A stretch of 64,000 bases of DNA. It comes from Desulfosporosinus sp. Sb-LF. Its GTDB lineage: Bacteria > Bacillota > Desulfitobacteriia > Desulfitobacteriales > Desulfitobacteriaceae. The translations under genes and the position numbers were made by a program. Positions 23,191-31,751 of the stretch are shown here, in pieces. The first letter of the stretch is position 1. Every line of letters starts with the position of its first letter. A model generated the notes under the pieces. That model made no database searches. It had not been told where the DNA came from and saw only the letters and a program-made list of their open reading frames with translations. Location of the stretch: assembly GCF_004766055.1 (NCBI RefSeq), contig NZ_SPQR01000009.1, positions 1 to 64,000 of the forward strand, given 5' to 3'.

Positions 23191-25227
23191 CTAAGAAACT
23201 TCCCCCCCGAACAACCCCTCAACTAACCTATCCACCAATTCCTCCTTAGGAATAAAAGGAACCGTAATATGTCCTAAACCCTTATAACGCTCATTAAACT
23301 CAATGCTCGTTTCAATAGAGTGTTCGTTTCTAGCCCAAGACCGCCGTGCCACTCCGCCCATGACGTCCCATAACAGAGCGGACTTAATCACGTTATCCAC
23401 TCGCTCGCTCCCATCGAGTACCAAGCCAAAACCACCATTGATAGCTTTTCCAATGCCTACTCCCCCACCGTTGTGAAGGGATACAAGGCTCATTCCTCTA
23501 GCGGCGTCTCCGGCAAAGCTTTGTACAGCCATATCTGCCATAACATTACTGCCATCTTTGATATTGGCGGTTTCCCTAAACGGTGAATCCGTCCCGCTCA
23601 CATCATGATGATCCCGTCCGAGCATAACCGGTCCGATCTCGCCCGTGCGAACCATTTCGTTGAATTTAAGCGCGATCTTTATCCGCCCTTCAGCATCCTG
23701 ATATAGGATTCTAGCTTGCGTGCCGACCACGAGTTTATTTTTCTCAGCATCCTTAATCCAGATATAGTTATCCCTATCTTGGCCCCGACGATTTGGATCG
23801 ATACAAGACATCGCTGCCTCATCCGTTTTTCTCAAATCTTCTTTTTTGCCGCTGAGGCAAACCCATCTAAAAGGCCCATACCCATAATCAAAGAGTTCTG
23901 GCCCCATAATATCTTCAACATAGGACGGGAAAATAAAGCCATCCTTTTCATCTACACCGTTTTTGGATATCTCATTCACCCCAGCATCATAAACCGCTTT
24001 CATGAAAGAATTTCCATAATCAAAGAAATAGGTGCCTTGTTCTACTAAAGTACTGATCAACTCGAATTGACGCTTTAAACTCCGATCGACGAGTTCCTTA
24101 AATTCAGCCCGATTCGTGCTAAGAAGCCTTGTCCTCTCTTCAAAAGAAATACCCTGCGGGCAATAGCCCCCTTCATAAGCAACATGGCAAGACGTCTGAT
24201 CTGAGAGCAAATCCACTTTGATCTTATTTTCAACCGCATACTCCAGCAAGTCCACGACATTCCCTTGGTAAGCAATCGACATAGGTTCTTTCTTCTGCAC
24301 ATACTCATCAGCAATACGGAAAACTTCGTCAAGATCAGCCGACACACGACTAACCCAGCCCTGAGCATAGCGGGTCTTTATCCTCGACTCATCGACTTCC
24401 GCGATAATCCCAACCCCTTGGGCTATTTCCACGGATTTCCCTTGAGCCCCACTCATACCACCAAGACCCGACGAGATAAATAATCGTCCTCGTATATCCC
24501 CATCATGAGGAACCCCTAACATTAATCTTCCGGCATTGAGCAAAGTGTTGAACGTACCATGCACAATTCCCTGGGGTCCGATATACATCCAGCCGCCCGC
24601 CGTCATTTGACCATAATTGGCCACACCCATTTGTTCAGCAACTTCCCAATCCTTCTGATTGTCAAACATACCGACCATCAAAGAATTGGTTATAATCACC
24701 CTAGGCGCTTCTGGCCGCGAGGGGAATAGTCCTACTGGGTGGCCCGATTCCATGACCAAGGTCTGATGATCTGTTATCACTTCAAGATATTTCTTAATCA
24801 AACGATACTGCAGCCAGTTTTGACAGACACTCCCCGTTTCACCATAGGTGACAAGTTCATAGGGATAAAGGGCTACTTCAAAATCCAGGTTATTATCGAT
24901 CATAACCTGGAAGGCCTTACCTTCAATGCAGTTCCCTTTATAGTCATCGATTGGCTTCCCATGCAATGGCCCGGCTGGACGAAAACGATAAGCGTAAATC
25001 CTACCTCTGGTCCGCAATTCTTCGAGAAATTCCGGGGCCAATGTTTCATGCAGTTCCTCAGGCACATAGCGCAGAGCATTTTTCAAAGCGATCTTCGTTT
25101 GAGCCTGTGATAGACTAAACCCCCTGTCAGGAGCCCTTCTGATTCCTTCTACAAACTCCTGTATTTCTGGGAGTTCCGGTTTTAGCTTTATGGTCATGGC
25201 TTGTGAGATGTCATAATTATTGATCAT
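23191..25227 (-). CDS. hutU: Urocanate hydratase
   Basis: A 678-residue NAD-dependent enzyme converting urocanate to imidazolonepropionate. Visible marks are GRIYAYRFRPAGPLHGKPID, the substrate/NAD region FISSGLGGMSGAQGKSVEIA, the active-site-type cysteine segment DQTSCHVAYEGGYCPQGISF and LHNGGGVGIGKAINGGFG near the C-terminus. It belongs to the longer class of urocanate hydratases (about 670 residues rather than 550). The ATG at 25227 follows GAGGAGG; an upstream start at 25248 overlaps that site. It is first in the visible hut cluster; no histidine ammonia-lyase gene is in the window. Confidence 0.93.
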   Translation of the reverse strand: MINNYDISQAMTIKLKPELPEIQEFVEGIRRAPDRGFSLSQAQTKIALKNALRYVPEELHETLAPEFLEELRTRGRIYAYRFRPAGPLHGKPIDDYKGNCIEGKAFQVMIDNNLDFEVALYPYELVTYGETGSVCQNWLQYRLIKKYLEVITDHQTLVMESGHPVGLFPSRPEAPRVIITNSLMVGMFDNQKDWEVAEQMGVANYGQMTAGGWMYIGPQGIVHGTFNTLLNAGRLMLGVPHDGDIRGRLFISSGLGGMSGAQGKSVEIAQGVGIIAEVDESRIKTRYAQGWVSRVSADLDEVFRIADEYVQKKEPMSIAYQGNVVDLLEYAVENKIKVDLLSDQTSCHVAYEGGYCPQGISFEERTRLLSTNRAEFKELVDRSLKRQFELISTLVEQGTYFFDYGNSFMKAVYDAGVNEISKNGVDEKDGFIFPSYVEDIMGPELFDYGYGPFRWVCLSGKKEDLRKTDEAAMSCIDPNRRGQDRDNYIWIKDAEKNKLVVGTQARILYQDAEGRIKIALKFNEMVRTGEIGPVMLGRDHHDVSGTDSPFRETANIKDGSNVMADMAVQSFAGDAARGMSLVSLHNGGGVGIGKAINGGFGLVLDGSERVDNVIKSALLWDVMGGVARRSWARNEHSIETSIEFNERYKGLGHITVPFIPKEELVDRLVEGLFGGEVS

Positions 25228-25377
25228 AACATAGTCCTCCTCACCCAAATAAGAGATTTACAATCCAGTAATATGCAACAGCCTTAGTTTCAAGTTTCCT
25301 ACCCATCTTGATATATATCAAAGTATTAAAAACTTAGAATTAGCCTTCCCCAAAACCAGCAGAGTTTTCCAAACAGC

Positions 25378-25403
25378 TACAGTAGCCCCTTAGGGCTACT
25401 GTA
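25378..25403 (-). terminator. Hairpin terminator after the MttB-homologue pair
   Basis: An 11-bp perfect stem (TACAGTAGCCC and its complement) with loop CTTA, 11 bases after the stop of the second methyltransferase gene. No long T-run follows. The rest of the 25249-25377 gap shows nothing else. Confidence 0.65.
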
Positions 25404-25413
25404 TTCATTATCT

Positions 25414-26874
25414 CTACAGATCGTTGACTCCGAACTTGTCCCTTGCTTGTCTAAGAACAGCGTTAATTCCTTCCTTGACTTCCTCACTAACAGGATTTGG
25501 CTGGTGCGTCTCTAGGATATGTTTAATTCTCTCTCTAGCACGGTCAACCATCGTCTTACTCCCGTTCCCTGACCAACTTTGATAACTATCGAAATCCGAG
25601 AGATCAGGGAACCAATTCTTTCTAAAATGATTAACCGTATGTTCATCTCCCAGGAAATTACCTCCCGGGCCAACCCTCATGATCGCGTCGACCCCTAAGG
25701 ATTCTTTATCAGTGTCAATCCCTCTTAGCAATCGTCTGGTTCGACCAATAACCTCATTGGAAATCAGCAGCAACTCTAATGATCCAGTTAAGCCAAATTC
25801 CATATAGAAAACATCATGCATAATGTTGCACCCTTGAAGCGCCCCCATCAAGGTGAACATGGTCGATTCTGCAATGGCCTGTTCGTCGCAAACCTTCGAG
25901 TTGCAGCATCCGGCATAGCCCCAAGATGGCAGCTGGTAGTAATGCGCTAAATCGACAGCCCCTCCTTGGAAAAGCACAGCTTCGGGTGTACCATAAACCG
26001 CTTGCATGGTCCGCATATCTAACGGAGAATTACCATAGCCATAAACAAAAGGCGCCCCCGGAGCTTTCAACTGGTGAATAACTAAACCACTCAAGGCTTC
26101 GGCATTAGCCTGAACTAAAGCCCCTCCAACCGTCGTAGGCACTGAAGCTCCCGCTACACCACCACACGCGAAATTGGTCGGAACCCCATTTTCTGCGGCA
26201 ATTAACAATTTATCCACAGATTCTTGCGGATGCTGAAGCGGAGACGTCGGTTCAGTGTAAATCATGAACAGAGGCCTCTGACGCAAGCGTTCTTTCCCGC
26301 CCACTGCCACCGCTGCCATCTCGATAATATCCCGCAGAGTATCCCCGTCCTCAGCAATGACCACCTGAGGCTTCACGGTATTTTGCACCATGATGGCATA
26401 TTGTTCTCGATTAATCATATGGGGACTGACATCGGACAGTAGACCCATAGACATGACAAAATCAATATTTTCCAGATTGTCACATATTCTTATGGCCTGC
26501 GCCACGTCCTCTTGGCGCCAACTACGCCTTTCTTGACTAAACGGATCTAAATAATTAAGCGTGTCTGATCCAGTACCAAAATGCACGTTGGTTCCTTCTA
26601 AATTCAGTGCTGCCTCTCCATTACGATTGTATAGCGTCACGCGCGAAGGTGCAGTCTGCAGTGCTTTCTTCACAAGATGTGTTGGGAAATAGACCCGATT
26701 ACCGTTTTCTACATAGGCCCCTGCCTGCCGAAGCAGCTCGACCGCTTCCTCATGGTAAATCACCATACCGGTCTCTTCAAGTATCTTACAACTGGCAAGA
26801 TGAATCTCCTCTGCCTGTTTTTCAGACAAAGTGCGGAAAAACAGCCCGTTTCCGTGTGAACTTCCCACTCCCAT
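25414..26874 (-). CDS. MttB-superfamily methyltransferase without pyrrolysine (second of pair)
   Basis: A 486-residue TIM-barrel protein of the trimethylamine methyltransferase superfamily. The N-terminus FFRTLSEKQAEEIHLASCKI is typical. The barrel contains NTVKPQVVIAEDG, MIYTEPTSPLQHP and GPGGNFLGDEHTVNHFRKNW. No in-frame UAG interrupts the region where true MttB has pyrrolysine (here SWGYAGCCNSKVCDEQA), so it belongs to the non-Pyl branch that includes glycine betaine methyltransferase MtgB and carnitine/proline-betaine enzymes. The ATG at 26874 follows GGGGG. It lies 40 bases after a paralogue and shares the sigma-54 promoter upstream of that gene. The substrate is unknown; a quaternary amine is likely. 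Confidence 0.88.
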   Translation of the reverse strand: MGVGSSHGNGLFFRTLSEKQAEEIHLASCKILEETGMVIYHEEAVELLRQAGAYVENGNRVYFPTHLVKKALQTAPSRVTLYNRNGEAALNLEGTNVHFGTGSDTLNYLDPFSQERRSWRQEDVAQAIRICDNLENIDFVMSMGLLSDVSPHMINREQYAIMVQNTVKPQVVIAEDGDTLRDIIEMAAVAVGGKERLRQRPLFMIYTEPTSPLQHPQESVDKLLIAAENGVPTNFACGGVAGASVPTTVGGALVQANAEALSGLVIHQLKAPGAPFVYGYGNSPLDMRTMQAVYGTPEAVLFQGGAVDLAHYYQLPSWGYAGCCNSKVCDEQAIAESTMFTLMGALQGCNIMHDVFYMEFGLTGSLELLLISNEVIGRTRRLLRGIDTDKESLGVDAIMRVGPGGNFLGDEHTVNHFRKNWFPDLSDFDSYQSWSGNGSKTMVDRARERIKHILETHQPNPVSEEVKEGINAVLRQARDKFGVNDL

Positions 26875-26914
26875 AACGATACCCCCTTTTCTTTCAAACA
26901 AACCTATGGATAGC

Positions 26915-28378
26915 TTAAAGGTCTTTATTAATTTTTTCTGTTTCTGCAATAATATCATTCAACCCTTGGCGGATCGTTTCATCTAACAACATAGGAACGT
27001 GGGTGGCAACGATTTCTTTGGCCAAATCAGCGGCATGGTCTTCAACCGTTTTAGATCCCTGTTCTTCCCAAACTTCCCAGAACGAACGGTTAAACTGTTT
27101 GGGCATCCAAATTTCTTCACGGAAGTGGTCAAACGTGTGCTGATGACAAACATAGTTTCCACCAGGGCCCACTTCATCAATCACATCGACTGCAAGCGTC
27201 TCCTCATCGATGCGTGTTCCCCCACCTATGTAACGTGCGTTATCCATAAAATCATTACACATCGTGAGGAAGGTGAGCGAACCGGTTTTTCCGCCTTCTA
27301 GGTACCCTACATCATGGACTAAGTTAGCTCCCATTAATTGAGCCATCAAAATACCGTTTCCTGCTTCCATACCTGCCTGAGCATCTGGCACTGGAGAATT
27401 GACACATCCCGCTTCGGTGAAGTTAGGAATTCCGTAAAACTGGGATAATTGCGTCATGATCGCATAATTCATCATGGTCTCCGGAGATCCATACAAGGTT
27501 GCAGTGGTTCCCATGTCCATAGGGGTCGCTCCACCACCAATGATGATAGGGGCACCTTTGCACTTTAATTGAGCCATCACGACCCCAGCTAAAGCTTCAG
27601 CATTCATTAAGACGATTGTCCCAGCTTTCGTCACGGGTGTGGTAGCTCCAGACAAGATCCCCGGAGTATAAACCACCGGCACTCCATATTCAAAGCAGGC
27701 AAACATTTTTGCAATCCCATCATTCGTGTGGACCAAAGGAGAAATCGGCTCAGAGTAAAGGACGATGAACGGGTTTTTCCGAAGTTCTTCCTTCCCGCCA
27801 GCCACTAAGGCTGCCATCTCTAATTGAGCACGCATGTTTATCTCATCATGTGCGGTCACTATAATGGGTTTAACGGTATTGGAAACCATGGCTTCTAGTT
27901 GATGAAGATCGCTTACTTTGCTACTTTGGTCAGAAGCGATGGCATAACTCATGACAAAATCATAGTTCGGCAAATAATCCATGACCCGACACGCTAATTC
28001 CACGTCTTTTTTCGTAGAGCGCCTTCTCATACCCGTTTCAAGATCGATCGTAAAGGGAAGATCTGAGCCCGTTCCGAAATACGTTCTATTCTTCTCCAGA
28101 GGCATTACGCGCTTACCTGTTCGATTTGCTACGACGATCTTGCTCGGGGCCAGACGAATGCATTCTTCAACGAGCCAACTCGGAATCCGTACACGGTGCT
28201 CATTCACAATACAGCCAGCATCTTTGAGTAGCTGTAACGCTTCCGGGTGGTCTACTTTAACTCCAGTGCGCTCAAGGACCTCCAATGTCGCGAAATGGAT
28301 TTGCTCTATCTGTCCCTCACTAGCCCAACGTAACTGGGGAGTCAAATTCTCTATACTATTGGAACGAATCTTTTTCAT
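26915..28378 (-). CDS. MttB-superfamily methyltransferase without pyrrolysine (first of pair)
   Basis: A 487-residue paralogue of the next gene, begins MKKIRSNSIENLTPQLRWAS. Shared barrel motifs are SNTVKPIIVTAHDE, IVLYSEPISPLVH, GGGATPMDMGTTATLYGSPE and VGPGGNYVCHQHTFDHFRE. At the pyrrolysine position it reads TEAGCVNSPVPDAQAG with no stop codon, so it is a non-Pyl homologue. It should transfer a methyl group from a quaternary amine to a corrinoid protein. The nearby betaine-type ABC importer, methyl-THF methyltransferase and sigma-54 promoter support this. It shares moderate identity with its neighbour, so the two may take different substrates. Confidence 0.88.
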   Translation of the reverse strand: MKKIRSNSIENLTPQLRWASEGQIEQIHFATLEVLERTGVKVDHPEALQLLKDAGCIVNEHRVRIPSWLVEECIRLAPSKIVVANRTGKRVMPLEKNRTYFGTGSDLPFTIDLETGMRRRSTKKDVELACRVMDYLPNYDFVMSYAIASDQSSKVSDLHQLEAMVSNTVKPIIVTAHDEINMRAQLEMAALVAGGKEELRKNPFIVLYSEPISPLVHTNDGIAKMFACFEYGVPVVYTPGILSGATTPVTKAGTIVLMNAEALAGVVMAQLKCKGAPIIIGGGATPMDMGTTATLYGSPETMMNYAIMTQLSQFYGIPNFTEAGCVNSPVPDAQAGMEAGNGILMAQLMGANLVHDVGYLEGGKTGSLTFLTMCNDFMDNARYIGGGTRIDEETLAVDVIDEVGPGGNYVCHQHTFDHFREEIWMPKQFNRSFWEVWEEQGSKTVEDHAADLAKEIVATHVPMLLDETIRQGLNDIIAETEKINKDL

Positions 28379-28907
28379 GGGTTAATTACCTGCCCTTCAG
28401 AATAGTTTATTACCTTCACCAAGCTTTAAAAGCCACAATCATGATCTTCCAAACTACTAACAGGAACTAGCTGCCTTCTATAAAGGCTTTGCGATCGATC
28501 GATAATCAAGGATACTTTCTGCATTCAATACTGTTAATAAAGTAAGCTTGCAACATTTGTGCCAGACCCTCATCAAAGTACATTTTGGTCCGAACGATCC
28601 TTTTTCTTAGTAAGAGTAGGCTATATAGCCCTTTTCTAATACGATGCAATTCTTCATCTATGAACTAGTGAAAATTTCTAACGCATAAAATGTTTGCTAT
28701 AAATCATCTTTTTGAATTCCTATTAACAAATTAGAGATCTCTATAGATTCTTCCCCACAGTGATGTCTTAAGGATTTATTTCAACGTTTATAGAAAGGGT
28801 GCATAATTCTTTTGCACTTACCGAAATTTTGCTACAAATATACCTTCAAACCCTTTAGGGTCTTCTAAGTAACTGTCAGTACCTAACTCTCAGGACAGCC
28901 CTTCTTT
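28379..28907. other. 529-base intergenic region upstream of the mttB pair
   Basis: It holds the sigma-54 promoter at 28548-28565 and, about 170 bases further upstream, a 12-base palindrome TAGAGATCTCTA at about 28732. No gene, tRNA or clear terminator was found in the rest; the sequence is AT-rich. Confidence 0.5.
28548..28565 (-). promoter_or_regulatory. Sigma-54 promoter of the MttB-homologue operon
   Basis: The minus strand reads CTGGCAC-AAATG-TTGCAA, a near-perfect RpoN site 170 bases upstream of the first methyltransferase start. Spacing is identical to the sites at 121, 999 and 13918. Confidence 0.85.
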
Positions 28908-29891
28908 TTAGCCTACCCTAACCATTGTGATAGCCTTATCTGAGCAAGTTTCGACACAGATCCCACATCCCCAACATTGTTCCGGATCGAACTCCACTTT
29001 CCTCCGTATTTTCCCGTCGATTACGGTTTCTGTCTCTCCTAAACTAAACGCTGAAAAATTACATCTTTTAGTACAAGCCCCACAATGCGAACATTTATCT
29101 TCGTCGCGCTGGGCCACGTATTGGATCACCGGAAAAACGCCCTTCGTTCCCTTTTCTAAAGCCAGACGCGTAGGATAACAACAGCAAGCACAACAATTAC
29201 ATATCCAAGCTAGACCATTTGTCCGCCAGTCACTGTTTACTTGATGCATCAGACCCTTCCGATGCGCCATTTTTACGATCTCTTTCGCTTCTTCCTTCGT
29301 TAGAGACTGACCAAAGGTACGATCTGTAATGGAATGATCAAAGCCTAAACAAGTTCCAGTTGGCTTAGTACACTGGCCCGCGAGCTTTCGGCAATTGCAA
29401 GGAACTAGGCGTATTTCGCGAACAGAATCCAATAATTCTTCAAGGTTCTCTATCAGCTCAAACGTTTCTGGTACCCTATCTACCGTCTCCCCATTTTGAA
29501 GTGATTCAAGATATGGCCCCATTCTCTCTGTGTAAACTTCATAGCACCAATGATCCAACGCCTGACGCAATTCTGGTCCAACTTTCATTTGATAGTTTTC
29601 ATCAAATTTGCATACATAATCTAACCGTTCATAGAAATCAGCTGCAAAATAAACGAGTTCTTCCCCACGCTTCTCTCTATTGACAATATGCTTATTGTAA
29701 CAGCCTTCTAATAGATCTTGTGCCTGCTCCGAAGTGCATTCCATCCTGATGGCGATTTCAGAGACAGAACACAACTGACCGTCCATCCCGACCACCAAAT
29801 CCATATCCCGGTCTGACACAAAACTAGACATATGAGGAACAACGAATTCAGGCACCCCAAACAAGGTGGCAAATTTCTCAATCAAGGCCAT
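28908..29891 (-). CDS. Cysteine-rich 4Fe-4S protein, candidate electron donor or activator of corrinoid proteins
   Basis: A 327-residue soluble protein. The N-terminal part (about 1-90) is helical and looks like a winged-helix domain (CSVSEIAIRMECTSEQAQDL). The middle has C-N-C-R-K, a further C in GQCTKPTGTC and then the dense WICNCCACCCYP cluster. The C-terminus carries two classical ferredoxin motifs, CSHCGACTKRCNFSAF and CWGCGICVETCSDKAI, for two [4Fe-4S] clusters. The start at 29891 follows AAAGGAGG. It lies between the MttB pair and the ABC importer. Reductive activation of Co(II) corrinoid proteins by an Fe-S protein is known for RamA; this protein is different, so that role is only inferred. 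Confidence 0.8.
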   Translation of the reverse strand: MALIEKFATLFGVPEFVVPHMSSFVSDRDMDLVVGMDGQLCSVSEIAIRMECTSEQAQDLLEGCYNKHIVNREKRGEELVYFAADFYERLDYVCKFDENYQMKVGPELRQALDHWCYEVYTERMGPYLESLQNGETVDRVPETFELIENLEELLDSVREIRLVPCNCRKLAGQCTKPTGTCLGFDHSITDRTFGQSLTKEEAKEIVKMAHRKGLMHQVNSDWRTNGLAWICNCCACCCYPTRLALEKGTKGVFPVIQYVAQRDEDKCSHCGACTKRCNFSAFSLGETETVIDGKIRRKVEFDPEQCWGCGICVETCSDKAITMVRVG

Positions 29892-30027
29892 AAGAAATCC
29901 TCCTTTCACTCGCTTTCATTTTAAGCCTGGATAAAGGCCACTTTACACCCCCAAAACAAGCCGAGAGGCATTTTCAGGGAATAAAGTGGCCAATTTTAAG
30001 AGGAGGGGGGAGTTAATGAAGGGGGAC

Positions 30028-30975
30028 TTACTTCAGCAAACCTTTGCTCTTTAGGAACGTCGTCGAAACTTCTTCAATAGACTTCTTCTCAATATCTGCC
30101 TGCATATTCAATTCTGTAATTGTCTTGGTATCCAGAATTGAACTCAATTTCTTAAGGTCAGCAGCCAAAGTCGGATAAGCATCGACAATTTGCTTTCTAA
30201 CGACAGGGCAAGCATTGTAGACAGGAAAAGCCTTCTTATCGTCTTGGAGCATGACAAGCTTATCAGCAACAATTCTCGGTTCTGTGGTGAAGGCCAAGGC
30301 CAAATCCCCTTTTTTGGCTTTGAGAGTATCGTAGTTTAGCCCCATAGCCACATCGACAATATCGTCTTTCGGCATTTTGAAATCATACGACTTTTCAAAC
30401 GATGGCAACCCATCTGCACGACCATCCCATTCAGGGAAGCTAACGAATTTCAAGTGTTCACCCTTCTTCACTTGAGCAACATAGTCCGAGGTCGTTTTTA
30501 GGTTGTACTTCTCAGCGACATCTGAACGAACGACGATCCCATAGGTATCATCCATGGGAGCATAATCCAGCCATTCAATCCCGTTCTTGGCATCCCATTC
30601 TTTAATGAGTTTGTAGCTTTCTTGCGCTTCAAACACAGGTGCATGATTCATTAAGTTCATGACGCCCGTGCCAGTGTACTCCCAATAAAGATCAATTTGA
30701 CCAGATGTCAGAGCTGGTCTGATGACAGCCAGTTCACCAAGTCCCATCTTGTTTTCGACGGGGTATCCCAGGCCTTTTAGATATTGCAAGCTAAGCGTTC
30801 CCAGTAGTGACGCTTCCGTGAAAGTCTTCGATGAGATCTTAATAGTAGGTCCCTTTTTTGCCGTTTCAGCTTCAGCACCTTTGCTGGCTGTCTGTGAACC
30901 GCAGCCCACAACACCCCCCAATGCTAGTGCCAAGGACAAGACTGCAACAATGAAAACTAATGATCGTTTTTTCAT
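30028..30975 (-). CDS. Glycine betaine/carnitine/choline ABC importer, substrate-binding lipoprotein (OpuCC-like)
   Basis: A 315-residue exported lipoprotein. The signal peptide MKKRSLVFIVAVLSLALA ends in lipobox GGVVGC, with lipidation at that cysteine. The mature part starts with a linker and then IKISSKTFTEASLLGTLSLQ, the family opening. DLYWEYTGTG, the other hallmark of OpuC/ProX type binding proteins, follows. The ATG at 30975 has GGAGT eight bases upstream. It is last in the order permease-ATPase-permease-binding protein. Ligand preference (betaine, carnitine, choline) needs the aromatic cage residues to be modelled. Confidence 0.9.
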   Translation of the reverse strand: MKKRSLVFIVAVLSLALALGGVVGCGSQTASKGAEAETAKKGPTIKISSKTFTEASLLGTLSLQYLKGLGYPVENKMGLGELAVIRPALTSGQIDLYWEYTGTGVMNLMNHAPVFEAQESYKLIKEWDAKNGIEWLDYAPMDDTYGIVVRSDVAEKYNLKTTSDYVAQVKKGEHLKFVSFPEWDGRADGLPSFEKSYDFKMPKDDIVDVAMGLNYDTLKAKKGDLALAFTTEPRIVADKLVMLQDDKKAFPVYNACPVVRKQIVDAYPTLAADLKKLSSILDTKTITELNMQADIEKKSIEEVSTTFLKSKGLLK

Positions 30976-31106
30976 GCACATACTCCTTCCTTAGGATAAG
31001 TAATCATTGACTAAGTATTAATGGTCATCCTCTCAGAGCCCTTGGTTTATGTTTCAGTCCCCTTACCTAGTTGATCCCCCTCCCTTCAACCGTTCATCAA
31101 AGTATA

Positions 31107-31751
31107 TTATTCAACATGCATGCCCGGTGGAGTGATCCGATACTCGATGTAACTTAAAACACGGTCCAGAAGAATTGCCATCAATGCTCCCAAACCTGCT
31201 CCGACCAGCAAGTATTCCGGTCGAAAGAGTGCTAATCCGCCTATAATGAGATTGCCCAAACCTCCTGCCCCGATCAGAGCCGCTAATGTACCAATACTGA
31301 CTACGTAAACAGTAGCCGTTCGAATACCGCTTAGTATGATCGGCATAGCCAGCGGAATTTCCACCTCATAAAGGATTCTTCCTTGGGACATCCCCATACC
31401 TGCAGCCGCTTCCTTCACATCCGGGCTTACCTCTATCAAACCAGCAATCGTATTTCTGACGATGGGCAACAGACTCTGGAATAGCAACGCAAGCACTGCA
31501 GGTTTCATTCCCAATCCCAGGATCGGCAAAGCCAGGGCAATAATTGCCAAGCCAGGAATCGACTGCAAGACATTCAGCAAATTCAGGGTCACCATGCCGA
31601 ACGACTTGAATTTGGGTCGAGACAGAAATATCCCGAGCGGAATAGAAATCAAGATCGCTAGAGTGATGGTGATCAAAACGATCAGTGAATGGGTCAGAAG
31701 AGCATCCGGGGCCTTTTCGAATAGGGCAACCCTGAAATTCTCCCAAGTCAT
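31107..31751 (-). CDS. OpuC-type ABC importer permease
   Basis: A 214-residue membrane protein with about six hydrophobic helices. It has the permease EAA loop EAAAGMGMSQGRILYEVEIP-LAMP (about 118-141), which contacts the ATPase. The ATG directly follows the stop of the ATPase gene (TAAATG), so the two are coupled. It pairs with the homologous permease at 32893 to form the heterodimeric channel. The extended C-terminal end (ITPPGMHVE) is normal. Confidence 0.9.
   Translation of the reverse strand: MTWENFRVALFEKAPDALLTHSLIVLITITLAILISIPLGIFLSRPKFKSFGMVTLNLLNVLQSIPGLAIIALALPILGLGMKPAVLALLFQSLLPIVRNTIAGLIEVSPDVKEAAAGMGMSQGRILYEVEIPLAMPIILSGIRTATVYVVSIGTLAALIGAGGLGNLIIGGLALFRPEYLLVGAGLGALMAILLDRVLSYIEYRITPPGMHVE

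Noticed and set aside
20573-23222. Open frames across the hut-gap repeats with a shared peptide (SLPSLAPRHQSIHGQVP)
   Set aside because: The similarity comes from the repeat DNA itself. The frames have no ribosome sites, different ends in each copy, and the sequence shows RNA-type stem conservation instead.
25414-28378. True trimethylamine methyltransferase MttB with pyrrolysine
   Set aside because: No in-frame UAG is present in either gene and both read through as ordinary residues.
31366-31746. Second frame within the importer permease gene
   Set aside because: It overlaps a clear OpuC permease in the correct operon frame and shows no family motifs.
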